Shown: positions 41,815 to 51,432, numbered from the stretch's first letter. The stretch is DNA of 64,000 nucleotides from Streptomyces fildesensis (GCF_016107395.1 NZ_JAAIKO010000018.1:62001-126000), one strand, 5' to 3'. Program-made: numbers and translations. Notes: generated from the sequence alone by a model not told the origin.

Positions 41815-42630
41815 ATGAGCAGTCAAACGAGTCCCGCCATCGAGTTGCGGGGAGCGAGCAAGGCGTTCCGGACCCCGTCCGGGGCGCTGCACACCGCCGT
41901 ACGTGATCTGGACCTGACCGTGGAGCGCGGCGAGTTCGTCGCGATCGTCGGACCGACCGGATGCGGCAAGTCCACGACGCTGACCCTGGTCAGCGGCCTG
42001 GAGGAGCCGACCGAGGGCGAGGTGCTGGTGGCCGGCGAGCCGGTCCGCGGCATCGGCGACAAGGTCGGGTTCGTCTTCCAGCAGGACGCCGTCTTCCCCT
42101 GGCGCACCGTGCTGTCCAACGTGATGGCCGGTCCGCGCTTCCGCGGCACACCCAAGGCCGAGGCGAAGGAACGGGCCCGCGAATGGCTGGCCCGGGTGGG
42201 CCTGACGTCCTTCGAGGACCGCTATCCGCACCAGCTGTCGGGCGGCCAGCGCAAGCGCGTCGCGCTCGCCGCGACCTTCGTCAACGATCCCGAGATCCTG
42301 CTGATGGACGAGCCCTTCTCGGCGCTCGATGTGCAGACCCGGGCGCTGATGTCGGACGAACTGCTGGACCTGTGGGCCGGCACCGGCTCCTCCGTCGTGT
42401 TCGTCACGCACGACCTGGAGGAGTCCATCGCCCTCGCCGACAAGGTCGTGGTCATGACGGCGGGACCCGCGACCGTCAAGGAGGTCTTCACGATCGACCT
42501 GCCACGGCCGCGCAAGGTCGAGGAGGTCCGGATGGAACCGCGGTTCCTGGAGATCTACCGGGAGATCTGGTCCTCGCTGGGCGAAGAGGTCCGCATCACC
42601 CGCGAGAGGGGAGCCGGCAATGCAGCCTGA
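41815..42630 (+). CDS. ABC importer ATP-binding protein, NitT/TauT type
   Basis: 271 residues. Walker A VGPTGCGKSTT, Q-loop VFQQDAVFPW, signature LSGGQRKRVALA, Walker B ILLMDEPFSALD and switch His in VFVTHDLEES. Homologous to SsuB/TauB, which energise uptake of nitrate, sulfonates, taurine or thiamine precursors. ATG 41815 with -10 TAGCGT eight bases upstream and no Shine-Dalgarno sequence suggests leaderless translation. The permease start overlaps its end by 11 bases. Regulated possibly by the divergent two-component system. Confidence 0.94.
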   Translation: MSSQTSPAIELRGASKAFRTPSGALHTAVRDLDLTVERGEFVAIVGPTGCGKSTTLTLVSGLEEPTEGEVLVAGEPVRGIGDKVGFVFQQDAVFPWRTVLSNVMAGPRFRGTPKAEAKERAREWLARVGLTSFEDRYPHQLSGGQRKRVALAATFVNDPEILLMDEPFSALDVQTRALMSDELLDLWAGTGSSVVFVTHDLEESIALADKVVVMTAGPATVKEVFTIDLPRPRKVEEVRMEPRFLEIYREIWSSLGEEVRITRERGAGNAA

Positions 42631-43504
42631 AACCGCCGTCGCCGACACCGTCACCACCAAGGACCGGCCCGCCAAGGCGTCCACCGAGCGCACCCAGGCC
42701 AGGGCGCGGGCCGCCCGCAACCGCCGGGTCCTGGTCTACGGGACCCGTCTGCTGCTGCTCGTCGCCGTGATCGGCCTGTGGGAGTGGTTCGCCCGCGCCG
42801 GGATCATCGATCCGTTCAACTTCTCGATGCCGTCGAAGATCTGGGACCAGATCCGTGAGTGGGCGCTGCACGGCACCGCGCAGGGCTCCTTGTGGGAGCA
42901 GATCTGGTACACGCTCTACGAGGCGCTCTTCGGCTGGATCATCGGCGTCATCGCCGGTGTGCTGCTGGGCATCGCGCTCGGCCGGGTCCGCTTCCTGGCG
43001 GACGTCCTCGGCCCGTACATCAAGGTCCTCAACGCGCTGCCGCGCATCGTGCTGGCGCCGATCTTCCTCATCTGGTTCGGCCTCGGCCCGGCCTCGAAGG
43101 TCGCCTCCGCGGTCGTCCTGGTCTTCTTCCCGGTCTTCTTCAACGCCTTCCAGGGGGCGAGGGAGGTGGACCGCAACCTGGTCTCCAACGCCCGGATCCT
43201 CGGCGCGAGCAACCGCCGGGTGACGCTGCAGGTGGTCATCCCGTCCGCCACGTCATGGATCTTCACCAGCCTGCACGTCTCGTTCGGTTTCGCGCTGATC
43301 GGCGCCATCGTCGGCGAGTACATCGGCGCGACCAAGGGCCTCGGCCTGCTGGTCTCCGCCTCGCAGGGCACCTTCAACGCGGCCGGGGTGTACGCGGCCA
43401 TGGTGATCCTCGCCGTGGTGGCACTGCTGGCCGAAGGGCTGCTGACGTTCGGCGAGAAACGGCTGTTCCGCTGGAAGCCGGCGGAGCCAGGCACCGAACG
43501 CTGA
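42620..43504 (+). CDS. ABC importer permease, NitT/TauT type
   Basis: 294 residues, about six helices. Contains LGIALGRVRFLADVLGPYIK and the ATPase-coupling EAA-like segment ASNRRVTLQVVIPSATSWIF, typical of SsuC/TauC permeases. Starts within the ATPase gene (11-base overlap) so translation is coupled. With the binding protein downstream it forms a full importer. Confidence 0.93.
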   Translation: MQPETAVADTVTTKDRPAKASTERTQARARAARNRRVLVYGTRLLLLVAVIGLWEWFARAGIIDPFNFSMPSKIWDQIREWALHGTAQGSLWEQIWYTLYEALFGWIIGVIAGVLLGIALGRVRFLADVLGPYIKVLNALPRIVLAPIFLIWFGLGPASKVASAVVLVFFPVFFNAFQGAREVDRNLVSNARILGASNRRVTLQVVIPSATSWIFTSLHVSFGFALIGAIVGEYIGATKGLGLLVSASQGTFNAAGVYAAMVILAVVALLAEGLLTFGEKRLFRWKPAEPGTER

Positions 43505-43626
43505 CATCCGATCGACCGGGATCCGGACGCGGGGACCCCGCGGACGTGAGCCCGGTCCCGCGAGACCCGAACACCCGGATCCCCGTACCCCCTCCACTTT
43601 CTCCACCCCCTCACAAGGACGTGAAC

Positions 43627-44655
43627 ATGCGCAGCATGGCCAGAATCTCCGCGGCCGCGGTCGCCGGAGCGCTCGCCCTCACCACCCTCACCGCCTGCGG
43701 CGGCGACTCCTCGGCGGCGGGCGACAACGGCAAGGTCAAGATCATGGTGGGCGGCCTGGACAAGGTCATCTACCTGCCCGCGATGCTCACCCAGCAGCTC
43801 GGCTTCTTCAAGGCCGAGGGCCTCGACGTCCAGCTGCTCACCGAGCCGGCCGGCGTGCAGGCCACCACCTCGCTGGTCTCCGGCGATGTGCAGGGCGTCG
43901 TCGGGTTCTACGACCACACCCTCGACCTGCAGGTCAAGGGCAAGATCATCGAGTCCGTGGTTCAGCTGGCGCAGGCCCCCGGCGAGGTCGAGGTGGTCTC
44001 CACCAAGGCGGCCGGCGACATCTCCTCGGCCAAGGACTTCAAGGGCAAGAAGCTCGGCGTGACGGGCCTCGGATCCTCCACCGACTTCCTCACCAAGTAC
44101 CTCGCCGTCAAGAACGGCGTCGACGTCAGCGACTTCACACCCGTCGCCGTCGGCGCGGGCCAGACGTTCATCGCCGCCCTGCAGCAGGGCTCGATCCAGG
44201 GCGGTATGACGACCGACCCGACCGTCGCGCAGATCCTCGACAAGGGCATCGGCAAGGTGATGTACGACATGCGCACTCCTGAGGGCTCGAAGGCGGCGCT
44301 CGGCGGCCTCTACCCGTCGTCCAGCCTCTACATGAGCACCGACTGGGTGAACAGCCACAAGGCGACGGTGCAGAAGATGGCCAACGCCTTCGTCAAGACG
44401 CTCGGCTGGATGTCCACGCACACCCCGGAGGAGATCGCCGCGAAGATGCCGGCCGACTACGCGCAGGGCGGCAAGGAGCTGTACGCCCAGGCGATCAAGG
44501 CCACGCTGCCGATGTTCACCAAGGACGGCGTCATGCCGGCCGACGGGCCGCAGACCGTCGAGAAGGTCCTCAAGGCCTTCAACCCGACCCTGCAGCACGC
44601 CACGGTGGACCTGGAGAAGACCTACACCTCGGAGTTCGTGAAGAAGGCCGGCTGA
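43627..44655 (+). CDS. ABC importer substrate-binding lipoprotein (SsuA/NMT1-like)
   Basis: 342 residues. Lipoprotein signal with lipobox LTAC (Cys about residue 24 to 25), then a SsuA/THI5-like fold: KIMVGGLDKVIYLPAMLTQQ, GFFKAEGLDVQLLTEPAGV, and KKLGVTGLGSSTDFLTKYLA. These bind sulfonates, nitrate, pyrimidine or other small organics; the ligand is unknown. ATG 43627 with AAGGAC eight bases upstream; GTG 43621 is an alternative. Same operon as the ATPase and permease. Confidence 0.92.
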   Translation: MRSMARISAAAVAGALALTTLTACGGDSSAAGDNGKVKIMVGGLDKVIYLPAMLTQQLGFFKAEGLDVQLLTEPAGVQATTSLVSGDVQGVVGFYDHTLDLQVKGKIIESVVQLAQAPGEVEVVSTKAAGDISSAKDFKGKKLGVTGLGSSTDFLTKYLAVKNGVDVSDFTPVAVGAGQTFIAALQQGSIQGGMTTDPTVAQILDKGIGKVMYDMRTPEGSKAALGGLYPSSSLYMSTDWVNSHKATVQKMANAFVKTLGWMSTHTPEEIAAKMPADYAQGGKELYAQAIKATLPMFTKDGVMPADGPQTVEKVLKAFNPTLQHATVDLEKTYTSEFVKKAG

Positions 44656-44688
44656 TCCGCACCCCGTCCGGCCCCCGCGCCGCCGCTG

Positions 44689-45600
44689 TCAGCGGCCCCC
44701 GGCCACCGCCCTGATCCCCGTGACATCCATCCGGGCGGGCGAGCCGAGGGCCGCTCCGCAGCTCTCCGGGCGCGGCGGCAGCGCCGCGGACCCGGTGACG
44801 CCGACGTCCCAGGCCCGGCCGTCGGCGTGCGTCACCCGCACCGTCCAGGACGGCGCCGAGCCGTCCGTGCGCGTCACCACGAGCGCTCCCGCCCGGACCT
44901 CGCCGGTCAGGGAACGCACCGCGAGGTCGGCGGCCTGGCCCGGCCGGTCCCAGGCGGAGGCGCCCCGGCAGCCGTCGAGCGTGATCCGGTGGTCGCGGGC
45001 CGCCTTGAGCACTCCGTGCGCCAGGTCCGCGTCGACCCGCCCGTAGGCGTAGCCGGACGGCAGGACGAGCATGGTGGGGGCGAACCGGTGGCCGCCGATA
45101 TGGGTGATCTCCCAGACGTCGCTGACGCCCTCGGCCGCCAGCCGCGCGGCGAGCGGGCGGCCGTACAGGGCGCAGCAGCGGTCACGTTTGCCGTTGGTGC
45201 AGACGAGCGCGACCGGCTCGTGGTGCGGCTCGCCGAATTCCTGATGCGCCCCGGCGCCCAGCGCCGGGAAATCCAGCTCCAGCAGGGCGGCGGGATCGTC
45301 GATCACGTCCTGCCGGACCCAGGACCGCCCGGGAACCACATGGGCGACGAGCACGTGGTGCCGGGACGGGACGTGGCAGTCCGCGTGGCGTCCCGGACGC
45401 CGGATCAGCGCGACCCTGACGCCGGTGCCGTCCGCGGCCTTCTCCAGGGCCCGGCCCACCACCGGATCCAGATGGCTCGCGGTGAAGGCCTTCGCGCCCC
45501 AGGGACCGGGCTGTTCGAGCAGGAGCCATGTTCTGGCGGTGGCGGCGGTGGCGGCGAGCGGTTCGGCCAGCTCCGCCGAAGCGTTCGTGCACGTACTCAC
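44689..45600 (-). CDS. Sucrase/ferredoxin-like protein
   Basis: 303 residues. Thioredoxin-like [2Fe-2S] ferredoxin family: ALVCTNGKRDRCCALYGRPL with the CTNGxxDxCC motif and later EITHIGGHRFAPTMLVLPSG. The additional Cys in the N-terminal ADCHVPSRHH may complete the cluster site. Physiological role unknown, although the family is widespread in Streptomyces. It is the gene downstream of parC on the same strand, separated by a hairpin and a MITE-like element. Confidence 0.85.
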   Translation of the reverse strand: MSTCTNASAELAEPLAATAATARTWLLLEQPGPWGAKAFTASHLDPVVGRALEKAADGTGVRVALIRRPGRHADCHVPSRHHVLVAHVVPGRSWVRQDVIDDPAALLELDFPALGAGAHQEFGEPHHEPVALVCTNGKRDRCCALYGRPLAARLAAEGVSDVWEITHIGGHRFAPTMLVLPSGYAYGRVDADLAHGVLKAARDHRITLDGCRGASAWDRPGQAADLAVRSLTGEVRAGALVVTRTDGSAPSWTVRVTHADGRAWDVGVTGSAALPPRPESCGAALGSPARMDVTGIRAVAGGR

Positions 45601-45624
45601 ACAGGGCAGCCTAACCGGAGCGCG

Positions 45625-45657
45625 ACAGGGCGCGGCACCGATGGTGCCGCGCCCTGT
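45625..45657. terminator. Hairpin downstream of parC
   Basis: Perfect 15-bp stem ACAGGGCGCGGCACC (45625-45639) with 45643-45657 and a GAT loop. It lies just before the sucrase-like gene start and beyond the MITE, so it is probably the original parC terminator. Confidence 0.85.
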
Positions 45658-45684
45658 TCGCTCGCTCCCGGGTGAACCCGGTGC

Positions 45685-45864
45685 CTAGGGCGTGTTGCGA
45701 GAGTCCCGCCGGGCCCACGACGCCTGGCACGCGCCCTCGCTGCGTTGTCGGGCTCGTCCAAGTACTCCAGTACGAGGACGACCCTCCGCCTTGCGAGCGC
45801 ACGCACCAGACGCCGTGGGCCACGCCCTCCGGGCGAACAGCGCTCCTTTCGACACACGCCCTAG
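45685..45864. mobile_element. MITE-like palindromic element (about 180 bp)
   Basis: Bounded by CTAG at both ends, then imperfect terminal inverted repeats GGCGTGTTGCGA and, on the other strand, GGCGTGTGTCGA. Most of the interior is an imperfect long palindrome (for example GGGCCCACGACGCCTGG near the left and its complement-like CCAGACGCCGTGGGCC near the right). No coding potential. CTAG could be a 4-bp target-site duplication, as in IS5-type insertions. The right CTAG contributes the parC stop codon. Similar intergenic elements recur in Streptomyces genomes as I recall. Confidence 0.75.
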
Positions 45865-48311
45865 ACCGGTCCGGCCACCACCGTGATCGGCTTGGCCAGC
45901 GCCACCCCTGAACCGTCCCTGCGGGGGTCCTTCGGGGGAAGGTCGGCGGGCAGGCCCGTCGCCGTCGCGGCGCGGGCCGGGACCGCGCCCGCCCAGGCGA
46001 GCACCAGACCGTCCTCACCGCGCAGGAAGCGCTGGCAGCGCACCCCGCCGGTTGCGCGGCCCTTGCGCGGATACTGCTCGAACGGGGTGAGCTTGGCGGT
46101 GCCCTGGACCGAACCGTCGAGCGTTCCCTCGGCACGGGCCACGGTGAACACCACCGCGTCCACGGCCGGGTCGACGGCCGTGAAGGAGATCGCCTTCGCC
46201 CCGTCGGTCAGCTTGATGCCGGTCATGCCGCCCGCCGGGCGCCCCTGGGGGCGCACCTGCGAGGCCGGGTACCGCAGCAGCTGGGCGTCGTCGGTGATGA
46301 AGACCAGGTCCTCCTCGCCGGTGCGCAGCTCCACGGCGCCCACGACCCGGTCGCCGTCCTTGAGGCCGATGACCTCGAGATCGTCCTTGTTCGCGGGATA
46401 GTCCGGGACCACCCGCTTGACGATGCCCTGTTCGGTGCCGAGCGCGAGACCGGGGGAGGACTCGTCGAGCGTCGTCAGGCAGAGCACCCGCTCGCCGGTC
46501 TCCAGGGACAGGAACTCCGAGACGGGCGCGCCGCCCGCCAGGTTCGGCGCCCCCGCCGTGTCCGGCATCATCGGCAGGTCGATCACCGTGAGCCGCAGCA
46601 GCCGGCCGGCGGAGGTGACCGCGCCGACGTCGGCGCGCGCGGTGGTCGGCACCGCGGAGACGATCACATCGTGCTTGGCCCGCTTGCCCTCGCCGTCGTC
46701 GAACTCCTCGCCGTTGGCGGTCCGCGCCAGCAGCCCCGTCGAGGACAGCAGCACCCGGCACGGGTCGTCGGCGACCTCCAGCGGGACGGCCGAGACCGGC
46801 GCGCCCGCCGACTCCAGGAGGACGGTGCGGCGGTCGGTGCCGTACTGCTTGGCCACCGCCGCGAGCTCGTTGGAGACCAGCTTGCGCAGCTCGGCGTCCG
46901 AATCCAGGATCACCGTGAGCGCCTCGATCTCGGCGTTGAGCCGGTCGCGCTCGGACTCCAGCTCGATGCGGTCGAACCGCGTGAGCCGGCGCAGCGGGGT
47001 GTCCAGGATGTACTGGGTCTGGATCTCGGACAGCGAGAAGTGGGCGATCAGCCGTTCCTTGGCCTGCGCCGAATTGTCACTCGACCGGATGATCGAGATG
47101 ACCTCGTCGATGTCGATGAGGGCGACGAGCAGGCCGTCGACCAGGTGCAGCCGGTCCCGGCGCTTGGTGCGGCGGAACTCGCTGCGCCGCCTGACCACCT
47201 CGAAGCGGTGGTCGACATAGACCTCCAGCAGCTCCTTGAGGCCCAGCGTGAGCGGCTGCCCGTCGACCAGCGCCACGTTGTTGATGCCGAAGGACTCCTC
47301 CATCGGCGTCAGCTTGTAGAGCTGCTCCAGCACGGCCTCGGGGTGGAAGCCGTTCTTGACCTCGATCACCAGGCGCAGGCCGTGCGACCGGTCGGTGAGG
47401 TCCTTCACATCGGCGATGCCCTGGAGCTTCTTCGCGCCGACCAGGTCCTTGATCTTCGCGATGACCTTCTCCGGGCCGACCGTGAACGGCAGCTCGGTGA
47501 CGACCAGGCCCCTGCGGCGCGGCGAGGTGTCCTCGACGGCCACGGTGGCACGGATCTTGAACGTGCCACGGCCGGTCTCGTACGCGTCCCGCACCCCGGC
47601 CAGGCCGACGATCCGGCCGCCGGTGGGCAGGTCGGGACCCGGCACGAAGCGCATCAGGGTCTCGAGGTCCGCGCCCGGATGCTTGATCAGGTGCCGGGCG
47701 GCGGCGATGACCTCGCCGAGGTTGTGCGGCGGCATGTTCGTCGCCATGCCGACCGCGATCCCCGACGAGCCGTTGACCAGCAGGTTCGGGTAGGCGGCCG
47801 GGAGCGTGACCGGCTCCATCTCCTGACCGTCGTAGTTGGGCGAGAAGTCGACGGTGTCCTCGTCGATGGACTCCACCATCAGCGTGGCGGCCCCGGCCAT
47901 CTTCGACTCGGTGTAACGCATCGCGGCGGGCGGGTCGTCGTTGCCCAGGGAGCCGAAGTTCCCGTGCCCGTCGACCAGCGGCAGCCGCATGGAGAACGGC
48001 TGCGCCATCCGCACCAGGGCGTCGTAGATGGAGGCGTCGCCGTGCGGATGCAGCTTGCCCATCACCTCGCCGACGACGCGGGCGCACTTCACGTAACCGC
48101 GGTCGGGGCGCAGCCCCATCTCGTTCATCTGGTAGACGATGCGCCGGTGCACGGGCTTGAGCCCGTCGCGGGCATCGGGCAGGGCGCGCGAGTAGATGAC
48201 CGAGTAGGCGTACTCGAGGAAGGAGCCCTGCATCTCATCGACGACGTCGATGTCGAGGATGCGCTCCTCGAAGTCGTCGGGAGGAGGGGTCTTCGTGGTG
48301 CGGCGGGCCAT
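45861..48311 (-). CDS. parC: DNA topoisomerase IV subunit A
   Basis: 816 residues from the ATG at 48311 (AGGAG about 11 bases upstream). Winged-helix catalytic core with ALPDARDGLKPVHRRIVYQM, KCARVVGEVMGKLHPHGDAS and the active-site Tyr in AMRYTESKMA; C-terminal beta-pinwheel. No canonical GyrA box; only a degenerate QYPRKGRATGG, which fits topoisomerase IV rather than gyrase. Partner of ParE (34751-36874), although unlinked by about 9 kb. Its TAG stop is supplied by the CTAG at the edge of the MITE-like element, so the protein ends normally (VVAGPV). Confidence 0.94.
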   Translation of the reverse strand: MARRTTKTPPPDDFEERILDIDVVDEMQGSFLEYAYSVIYSRALPDARDGLKPVHRRIVYQMNEMGLRPDRGYVKCARVVGEVMGKLHPHGDASIYDALVRMAQPFSMRLPLVDGHGNFGSLGNDDPPAAMRYTESKMAGAATLMVESIDEDTVDFSPNYDGQEMEPVTLPAAYPNLLVNGSSGIAVGMATNMPPHNLGEVIAAARHLIKHPGADLETLMRFVPGPDLPTGGRIVGLAGVRDAYETGRGTFKIRATVAVEDTSPRRRGLVVTELPFTVGPEKVIAKIKDLVGAKKLQGIADVKDLTDRSHGLRLVIEVKNGFHPEAVLEQLYKLTPMEESFGINNVALVDGQPLTLGLKELLEVYVDHRFEVVRRRSEFRRTKRRDRLHLVDGLLVALIDIDEVISIIRSSDNSAQAKERLIAHFSLSEIQTQYILDTPLRRLTRFDRIELESERDRLNAEIEALTVILDSDAELRKLVSNELAAVAKQYGTDRRTVLLESAGAPVSAVPLEVADDPCRVLLSSTGLLARTANGEEFDDGEGKRAKHDVIVSAVPTTARADVGAVTSAGRLLRLTVIDLPMMPDTAGAPNLAGGAPVSEFLSLETGERVLCLTTLDESSPGLALGTEQGIVKRVVPDYPANKDDLEVIGLKDGDRVVGAVELRTGEEDLVFITDDAQLLRYPASQVRPQGRPAGGMTGIKLTDGAKAISFTAVDPAVDAVVFTVARAEGTLDGSVQGTAKLTPFEQYPRKGRATGGVRCQRFLRGEDGLVLAWAGAVPARAATATGLPADLPPKDPRRDGSGVALAKPITVVAGPV

Positions 48312-48504
48312 CGCGGCTGCTGCTCCTTTTCCTGGACCTGAGCGGGACTGACGCGGACCATTGTGGACCGGCTCACTGACAGTGGTGACCACCGCCCGGC
48401 ACAAGCGTGCCGTTAGCGGGAACTTCGCGTGGTGTCGGCACGCTTGCCTAGAGTGTCAGCACTCGACCAAGACAAGTGCACGCGACCGGAAGGACAGCTT
48501 GCCC

Positions 48505-49863
48505 ATGGGTCTCACGGCCACGTCGGACGGCACACAGCCGCAGGACTCCGACGGCCTGACAGCAACCGAACACCGCTTGGCGAACGGCCTGCGTGTGGTG
48601 CTCTCCCAGGACCACCTCACCCCGGTCGCCTCGGTGTGCCTCTGGTACGACGTCGGTTCCCGTCATGAGGTGAAAGGCCGGACCGGACTGGCCCACCTGT
48701 TCGAGCACTTGATGTTCCAGGGCTCGTCCAGTGTGAAGGGCAACGGTCACTTCGAGCTGGTCCAGGGCGCCGGCGGTTCGCTCAACGGCACCACCAGCTT
48801 CGAACGCACCAACTACTTCGAGACGATGCCGGCCCACCAGGTGGAGCTGGCGCTGTGGCTCGAGGCCGACCGGATGGGCAGCCTGCTCACCGCGCTCGAC
48901 GAGGAGAGCCTGGAGAACCAGCGCGACGTCGTCAAGAACGAGCGCCGCCAGCGGTACGACAACGTGCCGTACGGCACGGCCTTCGAGCGGCTGACCGCGC
49001 TGGCCTACCCCGACGGCCACCCGTACCACCACACCCCGATCGGCTCGATGGCCGATCTGGACGCGGCCTCCCTGGAGGACGCGCGGGCGTTCTTCCGCAC
49101 GTACTACGCGCCCAACAACGCGGTGCTGGCCGTGGTCGGCGACATCGACCCCGAGCAGACGCTGGCCTGGGTCGAGAAGTACTTCGGCACCATCCCCGGC
49201 CACGACGGCAAGCCCGCCCCCCGCGACGGATCACTGCCCGACGTGATGGGCGGACAGCTCCGCGAGATCGTCGAGGAGGACGTGCCCTCGCGCGCCCTGA
49301 TGGCCGCGTACCGGCTGCCGCACGACGGCACCCGGGAGTCCGACGCCGCCGACCTGGCGCTGACCGTGCTCGGCGGCGGTGAGTCGTCCCGGCTGCACAA
49401 CCGGCTGGTGCGGCACGACCGCAGCGCCGTGGCGGCCGGGTTCGGCCTGCTGCGGCTGGCCGGCGCGCCGTCGCTCGGCTGGCTGGACATCAAGGCGTCC
49501 AGCGGCGTCGAACTGGCCGACATCGAGGCCGCGGTCGACGAGGAGCTGGCCCGTTTCGCCGCCGAGGGGCCCACCCCGCAGGAGATGGAACGGGCCCAGG
49601 CCCAGCTGGAGCGCGAGTGGCTGGACCGGCTCGCGACGGTCGCCGGCCGCGCCGACGAGCTGTGCCGTTTCGCGGTGCTCTACGGCGACCCGCAGCTGGC
49701 GCTCAGCGCCGTCCAGCGGGTGTTGGAGATCACTGCCGAGGAAGTGCAGGCCGTCGCCGCGGCCCGGCTGCGCCCCGACAACCGAGCCGTCCTGGTCTAC
49801 GAGCCCACCGGCTCGCCCGACGAGGCGGCCGACGAGACCGAGCAGGAAGGCGCGGACCAGTGA
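48505..49863 (+). CDS. M16 zinc peptidase, catalytic subunit
   Basis: 452 residues. Inverse zinc motif HLFEHLMFQG (about residues 60-70) and the distant Glu in NQRDVVKNERRQRYDN, typical of insulinase/mitochondrial-processing-peptidase family. Two M16 domains follow the usual layout, with YAPNNAVLAVVGDIDPEQ. Cytoplasmic. ATG 48505 with GGAAGGAC upstream; -10 TAGAGT at 48449-48454. Overlaps the next M16 gene by four bases (GTGA), so a heterodimer is expected. Confidence 0.9.
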   Translation: MGLTATSDGTQPQDSDGLTATEHRLANGLRVVLSQDHLTPVASVCLWYDVGSRHEVKGRTGLAHLFEHLMFQGSSSVKGNGHFELVQGAGGSLNGTTSFERTNYFETMPAHQVELALWLEADRMGSLLTALDEESLENQRDVVKNERRQRYDNVPYGTAFERLTALAYPDGHPYHHTPIGSMADLDAASLEDARAFFRTYYAPNNAVLAVVGDIDPEQTLAWVEKYFGTIPGHDGKPAPRDGSLPDVMGGQLREIVEEDVPSRALMAAYRLPHDGTRESDAADLALTVLGGGESSRLHNRLVRHDRSAVAAGFGLLRLAGAPSLGWLDIKASSGVELADIEAAVDEELARFAAEGPTPQEMERAQAQLEREWLDRLATVAGRADELCRFAVLYGDPQLALSAVQRVLEITAEEVQAVAAARLRPDNRAVLVYEPTGSPDEAADETEQEGADQ

Positions 49864-51251
49864 CCGACGTCGCCGCGACCATGACGTTCCACCCCCAGCC
49901 GCAGCCGGGCGCCCCCAAGCCGTGGGCCTTCCCGGCCCCCGACCGGTCGACGCTCGGCAACGGGCTGACCGTGCTCACCAGCCACCGTCCCGGCCAGAAG
50001 GTCGTCGCGGTGGAGGTGCTGCTCTCGGCGCCGCTGGACGCCGAACCCGAGGGCCTGGACGGGGTGGCCACGATCATGGCCCGCGCGTTCTCCGAGGGCA
50101 CCGACAAGCTCACCGCGGAGGAGTTCGCCGCCGAGTTGGAGCGCTGCGGCGCCACGCTCGACGCGCACGCCGACCACCCGGGCGTGCGGGTCTCGCTGGA
50201 GGTCCCGGCCTCCCGGCTGGACAAGGCCCTCGGGCTGCTCGCGGACGCCCTGCGCGCCCCCGCGTTCCCCGACAGCGAGGTCGAGCGGCTGGTCAACAAC
50301 CGGCTCGACGAGATCCCGCACGAGCTGGCCAACCCGGCCCGCCGCGCCTCCATGGCGCTCTCCGCGGAGCTGTTCCCCGCCGATCTGCGCTGCTCCCGCC
50401 CGCGCCAGGGCACCGAGCAGACGGTGGCGAGGATCGACGCCGCGGCCGTCAGGGCGTTCTACGAGGCGTACGTGCGTCCCGCCACCACCACGGCCGTCGT
50501 CGTCGGTGATCTGACCGGTATCGACCTGGTCGCGCTGCTGGACGAGACGCTCGGCGAGTGGACCGGCTCGACCGCGGAGCCCCGCCCGCTGCCGCAGATC
50601 ACCGCCGACGACACCGCGCGCGTGGTGATCGTGGACCGGCCGGGCGCGGTGCAGACCCAGCTGCTGATCGGCCGTACCGGCTCCGACCGCCATGACCCGG
50701 TCTGGGCGGCCCAGGTGCTCGGCACGTACTGCCTGGGCGGCACCCTGACCTCCCGGCTGGACCGGGTGCTGCGCGAGGAGAAGGGCTACACGTACGGCGT
50801 GCGGGCCTTCGGCCAGGTGCTCCTGTCCACACAGGAGGGGACGGGCGCCTCGCTGCTCGCCATCAGCGGCTCGGTGGCCACCGAGGTCACCGGACCCGCG
50901 CTCGCCGACGCCTGGCAGGTCATCCGCACCCTGGCGGCCGAGGGGCTCACCGACGACGAGCGCGATGTCGCCGTGCAGAACCTCGTCGGGGTGGCTCCGC
51001 TGCGCTACGAGACGGCGGCGGCCGTCGCCGGCACGCTCGCGGACCAGGTCGAGCAGTTCCTGCCGGACGACTTCCAGGCCCAGATGTACGCGCGGCTGGC
51101 GCGGACCGGCACCGTGGAGGCGACCGCCGCGGTGGTCAGCGCCTTCCCGCTGGAACGCATGGTCGTCGTCCTCGTGGGCGACGCCTCGGCGATCGAGGGA
51201 CCCGTCACGGAGCTGGGACTCGGCCCGGTGAAGGTCATCGCGGCCGGCTGA
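49860..51251 (+). CDS. M16 peptidase-like partner without the zinc motif
   Basis: 463 residues. Same fold as the gene upstream (TLGNGLTVLTSHRPGQKVVA, RPATTTAVVVGDLTG, EEKGYTYGVRAFGQ), but the HxxEH site is replaced: the matching segment reads GVATIMARAFSEGTDK. So it is a non-catalytic subunit like the alpha subunit of mitochondrial processing peptidase. GTG start at 49860 overlaps the preceding stop by GTGA, coupling both in a fixed ratio. Confidence 0.9.
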   Translation: MTDVAATMTFHPQPQPGAPKPWAFPAPDRSTLGNGLTVLTSHRPGQKVVAVEVLLSAPLDAEPEGLDGVATIMARAFSEGTDKLTAEEFAAELERCGATLDAHADHPGVRVSLEVPASRLDKALGLLADALRAPAFPDSEVERLVNNRLDEIPHELANPARRASMALSAELFPADLRCSRPRQGTEQTVARIDAAAVRAFYEAYVRPATTTAVVVGDLTGIDLVALLDETLGEWTGSTAEPRPLPQITADDTARVVIVDRPGAVQTQLLIGRTGSDRHDPVWAAQVLGTYCLGGTLTSRLDRVLREEKGYTYGVRAFGQVLLSTQEGTGASLLAISGSVATEVTGPALADAWQVIRTLAAEGLTDDERDVAVQNLVGVAPLRYETAAAVAGTLADQVEQFLPDDFQAQMYARLARTGTVEATAAVVSAFPLERMVVVLVGDASAIEGPVTELGLGPVKVIAAG

Positions 51252-51328
51252 CCGGCCTCCGGCGGCGGCCGTCCCCTACCGGGGACGGGTGGACGGCCCT
51301 CCTCGCGGGCGCCGTCCCGATGCGCGGC

Positions 51329-51364
51329 GGAACCCTGGCGCACCCCTTGGGGCGCCGGGGTTCC
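51329..51364 (+). terminator. Terminator of the M16 operon
   Basis: GGAACCC (51329-51335) pairs with GGGTTCC (51358-51364), with further GGCGC/GCGCC pairing inside; GTTTTGG follows. A smaller CCGTCCCC/GGGGACGG hairpin lies at 51269-51288. Confidence 0.8.
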
Positions 51365-51432
51365 GGGCGTTTTGGATCTCTATCGGCCCGCAAACCTCCC
51401 TTGTGGCGAACGCAACAAATCACCTGATCTGT

